Part shown: one piece after another, positions 1 through 7,566 of the stretch
Position numbering within the stretch: position 1 is the stretch's first letter
Layout of the letters: every line of letters begins with the position of its first letter
Source: an uncultured Lachnospiraceae bacterium
Lineage (GTDB): Bacteria; Bacillota; Clostridia; Lachnospirales; Lachnospiraceae
Reading direction: 5' to 3'
Assembly: GCA_910577445.1 (NCBI GenBank)
Contig: CAJTMZ010000064.1
Span: 1 to 24,974, forward strand
DNA length: 24,974 nucleotides
Notes under the pieces: generated by a model
What the model saw: only the letters and a program-made list of their open reading frames with translations
Databases searched by the model: none
Told to the model about the DNA's origin: nothing
Program-made: the position numbers and the translations under genes

Positions 1-43
1 TGTTCGTTCATTTTATCTCCATTCCACCGCCTTACGCGGCCAT

Positions 44-74
44 GCCGCGGGCTTTATCCGGCCCGCGGCTTTTT
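44..74 (+). terminator. Rho-independent terminator, plus-strand orientation
   Basis: A perfect 9-bp GC-rich stem (GCCGCGGGC at 44-52 with GCCCGCGGC at 61-69) has an 8-base loop and is followed by TTTTT at 70-74. No comparable T-run follows on the minus strand, so it suits a plus-strand gene lying mostly to the left of the window rather than the minus-strand lipoprotein gene ending at 101. Confidence 0.7.
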
Positions 75-100
75 ATGCTTCTCTTTTTATTTTTATCCTT

Positions 101-1189
101 TTACTTACCGTTGGACGTTTCCCCGTCCGCACTCTCCGCTCTTATTTCCTCTGCCGCAGCGTCTGCTTCCTGCTGTTTTCTCTTCCAGGGAAAAAATCTC
201 TTCTTTTCCTTCCCGCCGGGTGCTTTCCTCCTTCTTACGCGCCTTATCGCAAGGCGGATAATAAGAACCGCCAGCACAATCACCACTGCCCACACCACGA
301 TATAAGGCAGGTCTATGAGCAGCCCCACTGCGAAATCCACAATCCCTTTCCCTACGTCATACAGACTGTTTTCAAAGCCGGTGGCAATTCTCTCCCACAC
401 GCTCTGTTCCTTTACGGGAGTAAGCTTTTTCACTTCGTTGATATAAAGATAAACGGTGCTGTAATTCACCTGGTTATCCAGCGTCCGAAGCTGGGCTTCC
501 ATGCTTTCAATCTGGTAACGTACTTCGGAAAGCCTGCTCTCTAAGCTGATAATGTCCTCAATCGTCTCCGCCCGGCTCAAAAGCTCGATAAGGCGTTCCT
601 GCTCCGTGAGGAGAACCTTTTTATGGCTTTCCATATCCACATATTGGAGTGTAACATCGGTTACGCTTTCGTTTCTTCTTATGATATTGGAAATCTCCGC
701 CACATCGGATAAAAACTCATCCAGATTATCGGAGGGAATCCGGATGGTGAGGTCGGCGCTCCTTGCGTCCTGCCCATAGTAGCTGCTTCCGTTATAGGTA
801 TAGCTTTCCTCTATGTACCCGCCAAGACGCTTTATTTTATCCTGAACGGAGGTTAACAGCTCGTCAAAAGTTTCCGTTTCCACCTCAAGATTCACGTTCC
901 GAATCAGCTTGCGGCCGGTATCCTGCACCGCCGGCGTGTCCGAAGAAGCGTTTCCCTCCATCGTCTCGCCCGCTTCCGCTTCCTCCGCTGGGGCAGCCTC
1001 ACCGTAACTGCTGTTACTGTAGACACCGTCGGAAAGGGCCCCCGCCCCTCCCGCGTCCGCCTTCACATAAGCGGCCGTATCCGCCGCGGCGCTCTCCGAA
1101 TAGCCCCCGGAGGAGCCGCAGCCGGTCAGCGCCAGTCCCAAAACCACCGCCAGTATGAATGGCTTCCATTTTCTTTCTTTCATTTTCAT
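101..1189 (-). CDS. DUF4349 domain lipoprotein
   Basis: A predicted membrane lipoprotein of 362 residues. A basic N-terminus and hydrophobic stretch end in the lipobox LTGC, so the mature protein would be lipid-anchored on the outer face of the membrane. A low-complexity Ala/Ser/Glu/Gly linker follows to about residue 90. Then comes a region typical of DUF4349 (RKLIRNVNLEVET onward), with a long helical coiled-coil-like part around residues 170-245 and a C-terminal transmembrane helix (IVVWAVVIVLAVLIIRL) followed by a basic tail. The family's role is unknown. I chose the ATG at 1189 because GGGAGG (1197-1202) lies 7 bases upstream; the ATG at 1195 abuts that site. It follows the M16 protease gene by about 90 bases with no clear terminator between, so co-transcription is possible. 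Confidence 0.88.
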   Translation of the reverse strand: MKMKERKWKPFILAVVLGLALTGCGSSGGYSESAAADTAAYVKADAGGAGALSDGVYSNSSYGEAAPAEEAEAGETMEGNASSDTPAVQDTGRKLIRNVNLEVETETFDELLTSVQDKIKRLGGYIEESYTYNGSSYYGQDARSADLTIRIPSDNLDEFLSDVAEISNIIRRNESVTDVTLQYVDMESHKKVLLTEQERLIELLSRAETIEDIISLESRLSEVRYQIESMEAQLRTLDNQVNYSTVYLYINEVKKLTPVKEQSVWERIATGFENSLYDVGKGIVDFAVGLLIDLPYIVVWAVVIVLAVLIIRLAIRRVRRRKAPGGKEKKRFFPWKRKQQEADAAAEEIRAESADGETSNGK

Positions 1190-1222
1190 AATCATTCCTC
1201 CCTGTAAATTTGATGGTATATC

Positions 1223-1234
1223 TGATACGTATCA
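1223..1234. promoter_or_regulatory. 12-bp perfect palindrome upstream of the lipoprotein gene
   Basis: TGATACGTATCA is self-complementary and lies about 35 bases upstream of the chosen DUF4349 start. It could be a dimeric repressor site. No clean -35/-10 pair could be placed around it, so the regulatory reading is inference. Confidence 0.25.
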
Positions 1235-1281
1235 AACCGCCGGGATTTATGGGTTTTTGCGAAACTTTTTCAGATACGGCT

Positions 1282-4212
1282 TCATCCCCTAAAAAGCTGT
1301 TCCACCTTCCCGAAAAGCGCTTCGCTCTCTCTTACTTTATCCGCGTTTCCTACCACGCACAGGCAGTCCTCTTTCATAAAGGCTTCCACATACCGGTAAA
1401 GCCCCTCTATGGTTTTGGGCGTGGTGGCAAGAAGCTCATCCCTCTCCTTCTGCACGCGCTCTATGGAAATTCCCGTAAGATAACCGCTTAAGGAATACAG
1501 CCCTTTGGAAGCGGGCGTCATCGGCGTATCAAGCTCGCTCACCGCCCCGATGATAAACTGCGTCACCGTCCGCTCGTCAAGACCGGAATCTTTAATATAA
1601 TCCGCCGCTTTCTCATAAACCTCTATGGTCCTGTCCAGATTCGGGTCCCTGTAAGAAACAAAATACGCGTCTCCGTTCCGGAAGAAATTGCACATGCAGC
1701 CGTATGCTCCGCCCTTGACTCTTATCTGGCTCCAGAGGTAATCATATCCCATCATCACCTTGAGCACCCGAAGCGCTCCCGTGAAAGGAAGTCCTCTGTC
1801 GATAAAATTGCCCGCCCGGCATACATACTGCACCTGGCCTGCCGTCAAAAATCCCTCGTTTTTCTTTACCGGCCCGGGCGCAAAGCTTCCCTTTTCCACA
1901 GGTGCGGTAAAAAGACATGCTTTTAAATCGGAAACCGCCTTCTCAAGCCCCGCGCAGCCTTCCTCTGTAGCCGTAAAGTCCATCATCAGATTTTCCGGTC
2001 TGAAAATACAGCGGGACAGTTTCTTTAAATTTGCCGACAGCTCCTCTTTTCTGCTGTCAAAATCCCTCTCCAGTTCTTCCAGAAGACGGTAAAATCCAAG
2101 ACCGCTTATCTGCTCCGAAGCGGCGGCTGTGGGTGAAAAATAAGAGAGCGCACGCAGGGATGCCAGCGAATGGCCCGCATTTATCATCGCCGCCTGCATT
2201 CTGGATTTCGCCTCCGCAATAATCTCGTAAAGCCGTTTCGTATCGTCGAACCGGGAGGTTAAAATAATTTCCTTCATAAGCGACAGGGCTTTGTCCCTTT
2301 TATCATAAAGCGCCTTGGCTCTCAGTTCCAAAACAGCCGTATACTCTCTCAAATTATCGGCGTTCGTGTAGGTGTTTACCACCGCTCTGATGCCGCCGGT
2401 ATGGATATTGACCTCGTTAAACAGCTCCCCGTAACCGAAATGCTCCGTATCCACCATCAGCAATGCGGATTTCAAAATTCCCACATAGGGAAAAAGCCTC
2501 TCCGGCACGTCTTTCAGGTTGAAAACCAGATTCAGGTAACCGATTCCGTTAGTGAAAATGTTGTGGAAAAGAATCGTGGTATCTCCCGCCTTTCGCACCT
2601 CGTTGATAAAAGGCGTCCCCTCTTTTCTCAAATCCTCCCTCGTAAGCATGGGTATTTTCCGGAGGTTTTCCTCTGTATCGTCCTCCTCCTGCCATGCGTG
2701 GAGCCTTTCCGTCTTATCCATAATCTCCCGGATTTCCTCATCCGAAAGCGTTTCCCTGTATTTCGCAAGCTTCCCGCAAAGCGCGGCGTCCCTCTTAGTG
2801 GCAAGCCCCGGCACAGGGCGCACCGTCACAATGGTTTTGTGGGAGTTATCCAGCATGCAGCTTTTAATCAGTCCTTCAAAATATCCCGTATCAATGGACT
2901 TTTTTAATTCGTCAAATGTGTTGTTGGCTTCGATGTGCATAAAAGGCGCCTTTTCGTCGTAAAGCCAACTGTCAAGGGCCTGCAGCCCAAGAAGAAGCCC
3001 TTTCGGGTAAGAGCCGAAATCCGCTTCCCTGTACTTAAATTCAAAATAATTGATGGCGGCCGTAAGCGCCTTTTTGTCAAGCCCCTCCCTTGCCGCTTTT
3101 TGGAGCACTTCCTCAATAGTCTTTACAAATTCTTCCTTCTGTCCTTCCCCGGCGTTCTTTGCGATTACGGAAAAATAAGGCTGGTAGATGCCGTTTTCCA
3201 TAGAACTGTAGACATCCTTGCCGATTCCCTTATCAATCAGAGTCTGCTTTAAAAGCGCCCCGGGCGCGGAACAAAGGACATAATCAAGCACGTCTAACGC
3301 GATATACAGCTTTTTGTCAAGGCTGGTTCCCATGGAAATATTGTAGGTCAGATAGGCGTTGTCCTCCACAGGCTCATCCTCTAACACCGGATACTCCCTG
3401 ACAATCTCTCTGGGCTTGTCAAAAGGCTTCTGAAGGCCGATGCCGGAGTCCACCGAAAGGGCGTCAAAGCCGGAAAGATACTCCTCGTCCAGAAACGTGA
3501 GATATTCCTCCGCATCCAGATTCCCGTAAAGATAAATATAACTGTTTGAAGGATGATAATATTTTTTATGAAATTCCAGAAACTCCTCATAGGTAAGGTC
3601 CGGAATCACCTCCGGGTCGCCGCCGGATTCCATTCCGTAAGTGATGTCAGGGTACAGTGAGTTCATAATCTCCCTCTCCACCACATCGTCCGGGGAGGAA
3701 AAAGCGCCCTTCATCTCATTGTAAACCACGCCGTTTATGGTAAGCTCGCTTTCCGGGCTTTCCATTTCATAGTGCCAGCCCTCCTGGAGGAAAATATTTT
3801 CCTCCCTGTAAATATTGGGGTGGAAAACCGCGTCGAGGTACACATGCATCAGATTCTTAAAATCCTTATCGTTACAGCTTGCCACAGGATACACTGTTTT
3901 ATCGGGATAGGTCATTGCGTTCAGGAACGTATTTAACGAGCCCTTTACCAGTTCCACAAAAGGGTCCTTCACAGGGAAATTTTCGGAGCCGCACAGCACC
4001 GAATGCTCCAGAATGTGGGCGACTCCCGTGCTGTCCTTTGGCGGGGTGCGGAATCCAATGTAAAACACTTTGTTTTCATCGTCGTTTAACAGAAGCGTTA
4101 CCATGGCCCCCGTCTTTTTATGCTTTAAAATATAGCCGTCGGAATTTAAATCACTGATGGTTCTCTTTTCAATGATTTCAAAGGCGGCCAGGCTTTCGAT
4201 TTGCTGTTTCAT
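1282..4212 (-). CDS. M16C family zinc metalloprotease (presequence-protease/PreP-like)
   Basis: A 976-residue insulinase-superfamily peptidase. The inverted zinc motif HxxEH is present as HILEH at residues 66-70, and the distal zinc ligand is likely Glu166 in YNEMKG. The length and the four-domain single-chain layout match the PreP/Cym1/FalI-type M16C group, which closes around peptides in an internal chamber and degrades them. No signal peptide is seen, so it is likely cytoplasmic and involved in peptide turnover. The C-terminal half contains the expected inactive M16 repeat (around GGIRAVVNTYTNADN and RVKGGAYGCMCNFFRNG). A promoter fits at 4248-4276, and AAAGGTG lies upstream of the ATG. 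The substrate is not predictable from sequence. Confidence 0.95.
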   Translation of the reverse strand: MKQQIESLAAFEIIEKRTISDLNSDGYILKHKKTGAMVTLLLNDDENKVFYIGFRTPPKDSTGVAHILEHSVLCGSENFPVKDPFVELVKGSLNTFLNAMTYPDKTVYPVASCNDKDFKNLMHVYLDAVFHPNIYREENIFLQEGWHYEMESPESELTINGVVYNEMKGAFSSPDDVVEREIMNSLYPDITYGMESGGDPEVIPDLTYEEFLEFHKKYYHPSNSYIYLYGNLDAEEYLTFLDEEYLSGFDALSVDSGIGLQKPFDKPREIVREYPVLEDEPVEDNAYLTYNISMGTSLDKKLYIALDVLDYVLCSAPGALLKQTLIDKGIGKDVYSSMENGIYQPYFSVIAKNAGEGQKEEFVKTIEEVLQKAAREGLDKKALTAAINYFEFKYREADFGSYPKGLLLGLQALDSWLYDEKAPFMHIEANNTFDELKKSIDTGYFEGLIKSCMLDNSHKTIVTVRPVPGLATKRDAALCGKLAKYRETLSDEEIREIMDKTERLHAWQEEDDTEENLRKIPMLTREDLRKEGTPFINEVRKAGDTTILFHNIFTNGIGYLNLVFNLKDVPERLFPYVGILKSALLMVDTEHFGYGELFNEVNIHTGGIRAVVNTYTNADNLREYTAVLELRAKALYDKRDKALSLMKEIILTSRFDDTKRLYEIIAEAKSRMQAAMINAGHSLASLRALSYFSPTAAASEQISGLGFYRLLEELERDFDSRKEELSANLKKLSRCIFRPENLMMDFTATEEGCAGLEKAVSDLKACLFTAPVEKGSFAPGPVKKNEGFLTAGQVQYVCRAGNFIDRGLPFTGALRVLKVMMGYDYLWSQIRVKGGAYGCMCNFFRNGDAYFVSYRDPNLDRTIEVYEKAADYIKDSGLDERTVTQFIIGAVSELDTPMTPASKGLYSLSGYLTGISIERVQKERDELLATTPKTIEGLYRYVEAFMKEDCLCVVGNADKVRESEALFGKVEQLFRG

Positions 4213-4247
4213 AGATATCTTTTCACCTTTCCGTTGTTATTTTGAAT

Positions 4248-4276
4248 AGTATACCCTATCTTTTGGGAAATGTCAC
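4248..4276 (-). promoter_or_regulatory. Sigma-A-type promoter for the M16C protease
   Basis: Read on the minus strand, GTGACA (4271-4276) and TATACT (4248-4253) are separated by exactly 17 bases. Each hexamer matches the vegetative consensus at five of six positions. The -10 box lies about 35 bases from the ATG at 4212. Confidence 0.65.
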
Positions 4277-4320
4277 GCCGGGAGAGGAAAATAGCATATT
4301 TGAATTACACGTTTCTTTCC

Positions 4321-5922
4321 TCAGACAATAACCTCTAAAATCTCCTTCCCTCCGCACTGCACGGTTTTCATCCCCGCCTTTTTATTCTTATTAAAATTAA
4401 ATACAAGCAGATATCCTTTAGAGAGCTTATATTCCGTAAGATATCCGGCCAGTTGTTCTATCCCTTTTCTTTCGTACGCCTCCCCGCGGTGTATCTTCAT
4501 CTCGACAATATATTGCCTGCCCCGGTAGTCAATCACCACATCCGTCCGATTCATATCTCTCGTTCTGGCTTCCACATAATAATTCCCGCTCCCGTTAATA
4601 ATCGGCTTTAAATACAATAAGAACAGACGCCGTCCATTTTCTTCCAAAAATCTGATATCATTGCCGCTGTAGATTTCTGAATAATGCTCCTGAAATTTCT
4701 GCATAACCTTATCCATATTAAGGTTTTCATTTTCCACAAACTGATTTCTTTCCTGCAATGCTGATTCATAGGTAATACTTTTTGTCATCTCCTCGGAAAG
4801 GAAATAATTGTAAAGCTGCATTTCAAAAATCCGGTTTGCAACTGCTACAGAATCGTTGCTTTCCCGGATAAATCCCAGCATCTTTCCCATGTTTACCGCA
4901 TAATTGTATGGGTTAAAGGAAAAATTCTTGCCTGAAAACAGGATTTCCTTCAGCATCAGGTTAAGCTCCGGGTAATCTGCCAGTTTTTTTATCATATCGT
5001 CGGACAGCGTATTCGGCTCTTTTAACAGGATTCTGACGGCTTCTTTTACTCCTGCCTCCGACCAGGCTGAACTTGAATTTTCCTCAAAATCCTTGTGGCG
5101 CATCAGCCTTTCATCAATCAATTTACAGATAGCGGAAACCAGATAAGGATAGCCTGAAGTATACTCATAAATACAGTCCGCCACTTTTTCAATATTCATT
5201 CCTGTCCGGTAATCGCTTTCATAGTCTTTCAGCATTCCCGCAATATCATATGCCGAAAAACTCATATCAATGGAAAATTCTGCCGCAATGTTCCATGGAC
5301 TGTTATATTTATGTTCCTCTTCCGGCCTTATTTTCAGTTTAAGATTCTTAATATCATATACCCCGGCCAGTATCACTGACTGAAAAGCCGGAAGCGACTT
5401 TCTGTCAAGATAGGAACCTCTGAGCATGGCAAGAAAATCCAGAAAGACCTGATTATTTGAGGCATTATCCACCTCGTCTATCATAAGCACCAATGGTCTG
5501 ACGGAGCATTCACATAAGTTTCCCAAAATCTTAAATAGTTTTCTCAAACCTGTGGAGCTATCGCGCCCTTCCGCCGCCTTCTTCAGTTCCGCCATATTTG
5601 CAGCATCCAGTCCCATCACATTTTTGCTTCTTACCGCCTGTACAAAAATATCGGCAAATGCCGCCGTGAAAGCATATTCGTCTGAAAAATCTGTTGTGCT
5701 TAATTTCTGGAAACTCAGAAAAACGGATATAAATTCCGGCTGTAAATATTGTTGCAGCGCCCATAATGTAGTCGTTTTTCCATATTGCCTTGCTCTGTTT
5801 ATAATAAAATACTTTTCCTCGGCTACAAGCTTTTTTATTTCCTTTAATCGCCCCTCGATATTCACCATATAATTTTCATTTGGAAAGCATAAACCTGTTA
5901 TATTAAAACTTTTTCCCGGCAT
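4321..5922 (-). CDS. AAA-like ATPase with C-terminal PD-(D/E)XK nuclease-like domain
   Basis: A 533-residue two-part protein. The N-terminal half is a P-loop ATPase: Walker A RARQYGKTT (about 43-51) and Walker B LVLMIDEVD (about 144-152), after the family-typical opening FNITGLCFPNENYMV. The C-terminal part has a PD-(D/E)XK arrangement, with Asp461 (NRTDVV), Glu474 and Lys476 (VEMK) and Gln490. Such proteins are common, multicopy and variable in Clostridia and Bacteroidetes; their role is unproven, with defence or mobile-element links suspected. The frame extends to a GTG at 5988, but the ATG at 5922 has GGAG 8 bases upstream and aligns with the usual start of the family. Base composition is visibly AT-richer than the flanking protease, which suggests acquisition by transfer. 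Confidence 0.85.
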   Translation of the reverse strand: MPGKSFNITGLCFPNENYMVNIEGRLKEIKKLVAEEKYFIINRARQYGKTTTLWALQQYLQPEFISVFLSFQKLSTTDFSDEYAFTAAFADIFVQAVRSKNVMGLDAANMAELKKAAEGRDSSTGLRKLFKILGNLCECSVRPLVLMIDEVDNASNNQVFLDFLAMLRGSYLDRKSLPAFQSVILAGVYDIKNLKLKIRPEEEHKYNSPWNIAAEFSIDMSFSAYDIAGMLKDYESDYRTGMNIEKVADCIYEYTSGYPYLVSAICKLIDERLMRHKDFEENSSSAWSEAGVKEAVRILLKEPNTLSDDMIKKLADYPELNLMLKEILFSGKNFSFNPYNYAVNMGKMLGFIRESNDSVAVANRIFEMQLYNYFLSEEMTKSITYESALQERNQFVENENLNMDKVMQKFQEHYSEIYSGNDIRFLEENGRRLFLLYLKPIINGSGNYYVEARTRDMNRTDVVIDYRGRQYIVEMKIHRGEAYERKGIEQLAGYLTEYKLSKGYLLVFNFNKNKKAGMKTVQCGGKEILEVIV

Positions 5923-5997
5923 AAACTCATCTCCATCCGCCACGGCGCCTGCGAACTCCTGCATTTTCCCGCCATTATCTGTCTTCACTATAGAATT

Positions 5998-6006
5998 ATT
6001 TTACCA
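5998..6006 (-). promoter_or_regulatory. Extended -10 promoter for the ATPase/nuclease gene
   Basis: On the minus strand, TGGTAAAAT is a TGn-extended -10 (TAAAAT at 5998-6003). No good -35 is visible, which extended -10 promoters tolerate. It would give a 5' leader of roughly 70 bases before the ATG at 5922, and supports that start over the GTG at 5988. Confidence 0.45.
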
Positions 6007-6090
6007 TACTTTTCCGTAATCGAGTAGGGCGGATTTTCTTCCCGTCCGACCTGTTATGGAATGTGTAATAACAATATTTTTTTCTGCAAT

Positions 6091-6126
6091 AAAAGAACGG
6101 GCGGAAACAATGTCTCCAACCCGTTC
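6091..6126 (-). terminator. Probable Rho-independent terminator of the sigma-like operon
   Basis: On the minus strand, GAACGGG (6120-6126) pairs with CCCGTTC (6095-6101). The intervening bases can extend the stem (GGAGAC with GTTTCC, one mismatch), and TTTT follows at 6091-6094. It lies about 160 bases beyond the stop codon of the gene ending at 6288, which is far but has no gene between. Confidence 0.5.
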
Positions 6127-6287
6127 AGTGTAAAAGGGGAATTTTACCAAAAATTAATGTTGTCTGGTGCTCTGCACCTAACATGCATTTATCTTAACAG
6201 AATATTAATATTTTTGCAAGCAGAATTTGAAAATTTTTACGATTTTTTTATGGAAATTGTTGGTAAACCGAGATAAATAACAAAATC

Positions 6288-6743
6288 TCAGACGCTGAAC
6301 GTCATCATACCCAGCTTTGAGATGATAATTTCCCGTATTAACATTCCGGAAGCCTTTTTTCTGGCAAGGTTTACCGCGGCAAGCTCCTGCAGGGTGAAAA
6401 TCTTTTCCTGATAGATTAACGAAGTTTTCCCCGTCAGGCTCTTTTTTTCTCTCTGAACCTGTACTTTTACTTTCGTCTTTAGCTGTCTGTAGGTTTCGTA
6501 AAGGAAGGTATCTTCCTTAAGATAATAAAACTCGCTCTCCAGCGTGGTCTCAGACGCCGATTCCTTTAAAATATAGTGGGAAAGGATTGCTTTGAGCTTA
6601 AAGGGAACCGTCTCCGCTTCCAGAAGTTCCTCATAGGAAAAGCCCGCTCCCAGATAAAGATTGCCGGCATCCTGAAGCACATATTTAAAATCCTCATATT
6701 TTGTGGTACTCTGCCTTGCTTTTTCTTTCATTTCATTCAGCAC
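6288..6743 (-). CDS. Hypothetical protein coupled to sigma-like gene
   Basis: I do not recognise this 147-151 residue protein. It is soluble, with no signal peptide or membrane segment. It is mostly predicted helical and charged in the middle (LKTKVKVQVQREKKS), and ends in a hydrophobic-basic segment (RKKASGMLIREIIISKLGMM). Its gene follows the sigma-70-like gene with essentially no gap. The GTG at 6743 overlaps that gene by 11 bases, while an in-frame ATG at 6731 sits one base after its TGA. Neither start has a strong ribosome binding site, so translation probably depends on coupling to the upstream gene. That tight linkage suggests the two products act together, for example as a sigma-like protein and partner, but this is inference. 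Confidence 0.7.
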   Translation of the reverse strand: MLNEMKEKARQSTTKYEDFKYVLQDAGNLYLGAGFSYEELLEAETVPFKLKAILSHYILKESASETTLESEFYYLKEDTFLYETYRQLKTKVKVQVQREKKSLTGKTSLIYQEKIFTLQELAAVNLARKKASGMLIREIIISKLGMMTFSV

Positions 6744-7506
6744 TTTCCAAATCTTCTATGGCATAGCCGCTCATTCTCATGGCGTCCCTGATTTCTTCCT
6801 CCGGCATTTTGGTCTCTGCGGCAAGCTCTTTTACCGTGACCTTCCGGCGCAGCTCCTTTGCAAGCTCTCCCGCCTTTTTTGCCACTTCGTTTACTTTCCC
6901 GGCAATTCTTCTGTCCTTTTCCAGTTCCTGCTCGTTTTCGTCAATGCTTTCTTCCATGGCATCCATCACCATCTTTATAAGCGCGCCTTCCGCTTCCTTT
7001 GCGTTTTCAAGGCAGCCCAGCATGGTAACCCCCATGGAAAGGGCCACGTTTCCCTCGCCGATAAGGTCCTCCAGCAATACGCCCTGTCCCGCGTAAAGCC
7101 TGGCAATATCCAGTACTCTTGGCAGGTACACACAGATAAGCCTCTGCTGCGCATCGGCCTCTCCCGCCATGGCGGAAAGAATCAGTGCTTCCTTTTCTCC
7201 CTCGCTTACCTCACTGCCGCCGGCAAGCTGCTTTTTATATTCCTCCAGATAATCCGTTTCCTCCTCCGAAAGGACTTCCGCTTCCGCCAGGGTCTCTTTG
7301 CTTTCCGCCTCCCCGATAACCACTTTATGTCCTCTCAGGTAATCAAGCACCATCTCTAGCTGTTCTTCCGAGAGCGAAAGGGCTTCAAACCCCTCCCGCA
7401 CCTGCTGCCCGCTAATCCGATTCCCCTGCCGTCTGGCAAGCGCTCTCACATTTTCAAGGGTACGCGCAAACATTATTTCCCGATTTTCTTCCATTCTTAT
7501 AACCAT
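6733..7506 (-). CDS. Degenerate sigma-70-like protein lacking region 4
   Basis: About 257 residues. The N-terminal ~65 residues resemble sigma region 1.1 (ARTLENVRALARRQGNRISG...). Around residues 105-165 lies a region 1.2/2-like core, with YLPRVLDIARLYAGQG and LEDLIGEGNVALSMGV matching the sigma pattern NLRLVVSIAKRY-G-G--DLIQEGN. The expected WWIRQ-type segment of regions 2.3-2.4 is replaced by an acidic helix (EESIDENEQELEKDRR). A region 3-like stretch follows (VTVKELAAETKMPEEEIRDAM), and the protein stops before region 4. It may bind core RNA polymerase but should not recognise -10 or -35 elements. The frame opens at a TTG at 7518. I use the first ATG at 7506; the ATG at 7494 is also possible, because AGGAG lies awkwardly one base before 7506. 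Confidence 0.72.
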   Translation of the reverse strand: MVIRMEENREIMFARTLENVRALARRQGNRISGQQVREGFEALSLSEEQLEMVLDYLRGHKVVIGEAESKETLAEAEVLSEEETDYLEEYKKQLAGGSEVSEGEKEALILSAMAGEADAQQRLICVYLPRVLDIARLYAGQGVLLEDLIGEGNVALSMGVTMLGCLENAKEAEGALIKMVMDAMEESIDENEQELEKDRRIAGKVNEVAKKAGELAKELRRKVTVKELAAETKMPEEEIRDAMRMSGYAIEDLESAE

Positions 7507-7542
7507 GCTCCTTTCCAAAGCCCGGAGACTCGAACTCTTTAA

Positions 7543-7564
7543 ATTGAAAATTCAACTTTTCAAT
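7543..7564. repeat. AT-rich inverted repeat between genes
   Basis: ATTGAAAA (7543-7550) and TTTTCAAT (7557-7564) form a perfect 8-bp inverted repeat with a 6-base loop. It lies just after the rhomboid-like stop codon and before the sigma-like gene. It could be a weak terminator or mRNA end-stabilising hairpin, but it is AT-rich and lacks a following T-run. Confidence 0.35.
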
Positions 7565-7566
7565 CT

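Larger units (their letters stand above)
5923..6287. other. AT-rich gap between genes
   Basis: This 365-base stretch has no supported gene. It holds the extended -10 promoter of the ATPase/nuclease gene at its left end and a minus-strand terminator hairpin at 6091-6126. It also holds a short GTAAAA/TTTTAC inverted repeat (6130-6147). The 71-codon plus-strand reading frame at 6061-6276 has no ribosome binding site and is AT-rich chance coding. Confidence 0.6.

Noticed and set aside
42..305. Plus-strand 87-codon frame with a hydrophobic start
   Set aside because: It is antisense to the end of the DUF4349 gene, overlaps the terminator at 44-74 and has no ribosome binding site.
763..1158. Plus-strand frame rich in Pro, Arg and Ser
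   Set aside because: Antisense shadow of the Ala/Ser/Glu-rich linker of the lipoprotein; the composition is what a reversed low-complexity linker produces.
6061..6276. 71-codon plus-strand frame in the AT-rich gap
   Set aside because: No ribosome binding site; it runs through a minus-strand terminator hairpin and has no recognisable domain.
6703..7359. Plus-strand frame of 218 codons opposite the sigma-like gene
   Set aside because: Antisense to a gene with clear sigma-type patterns; no ribosome binding site or domain.
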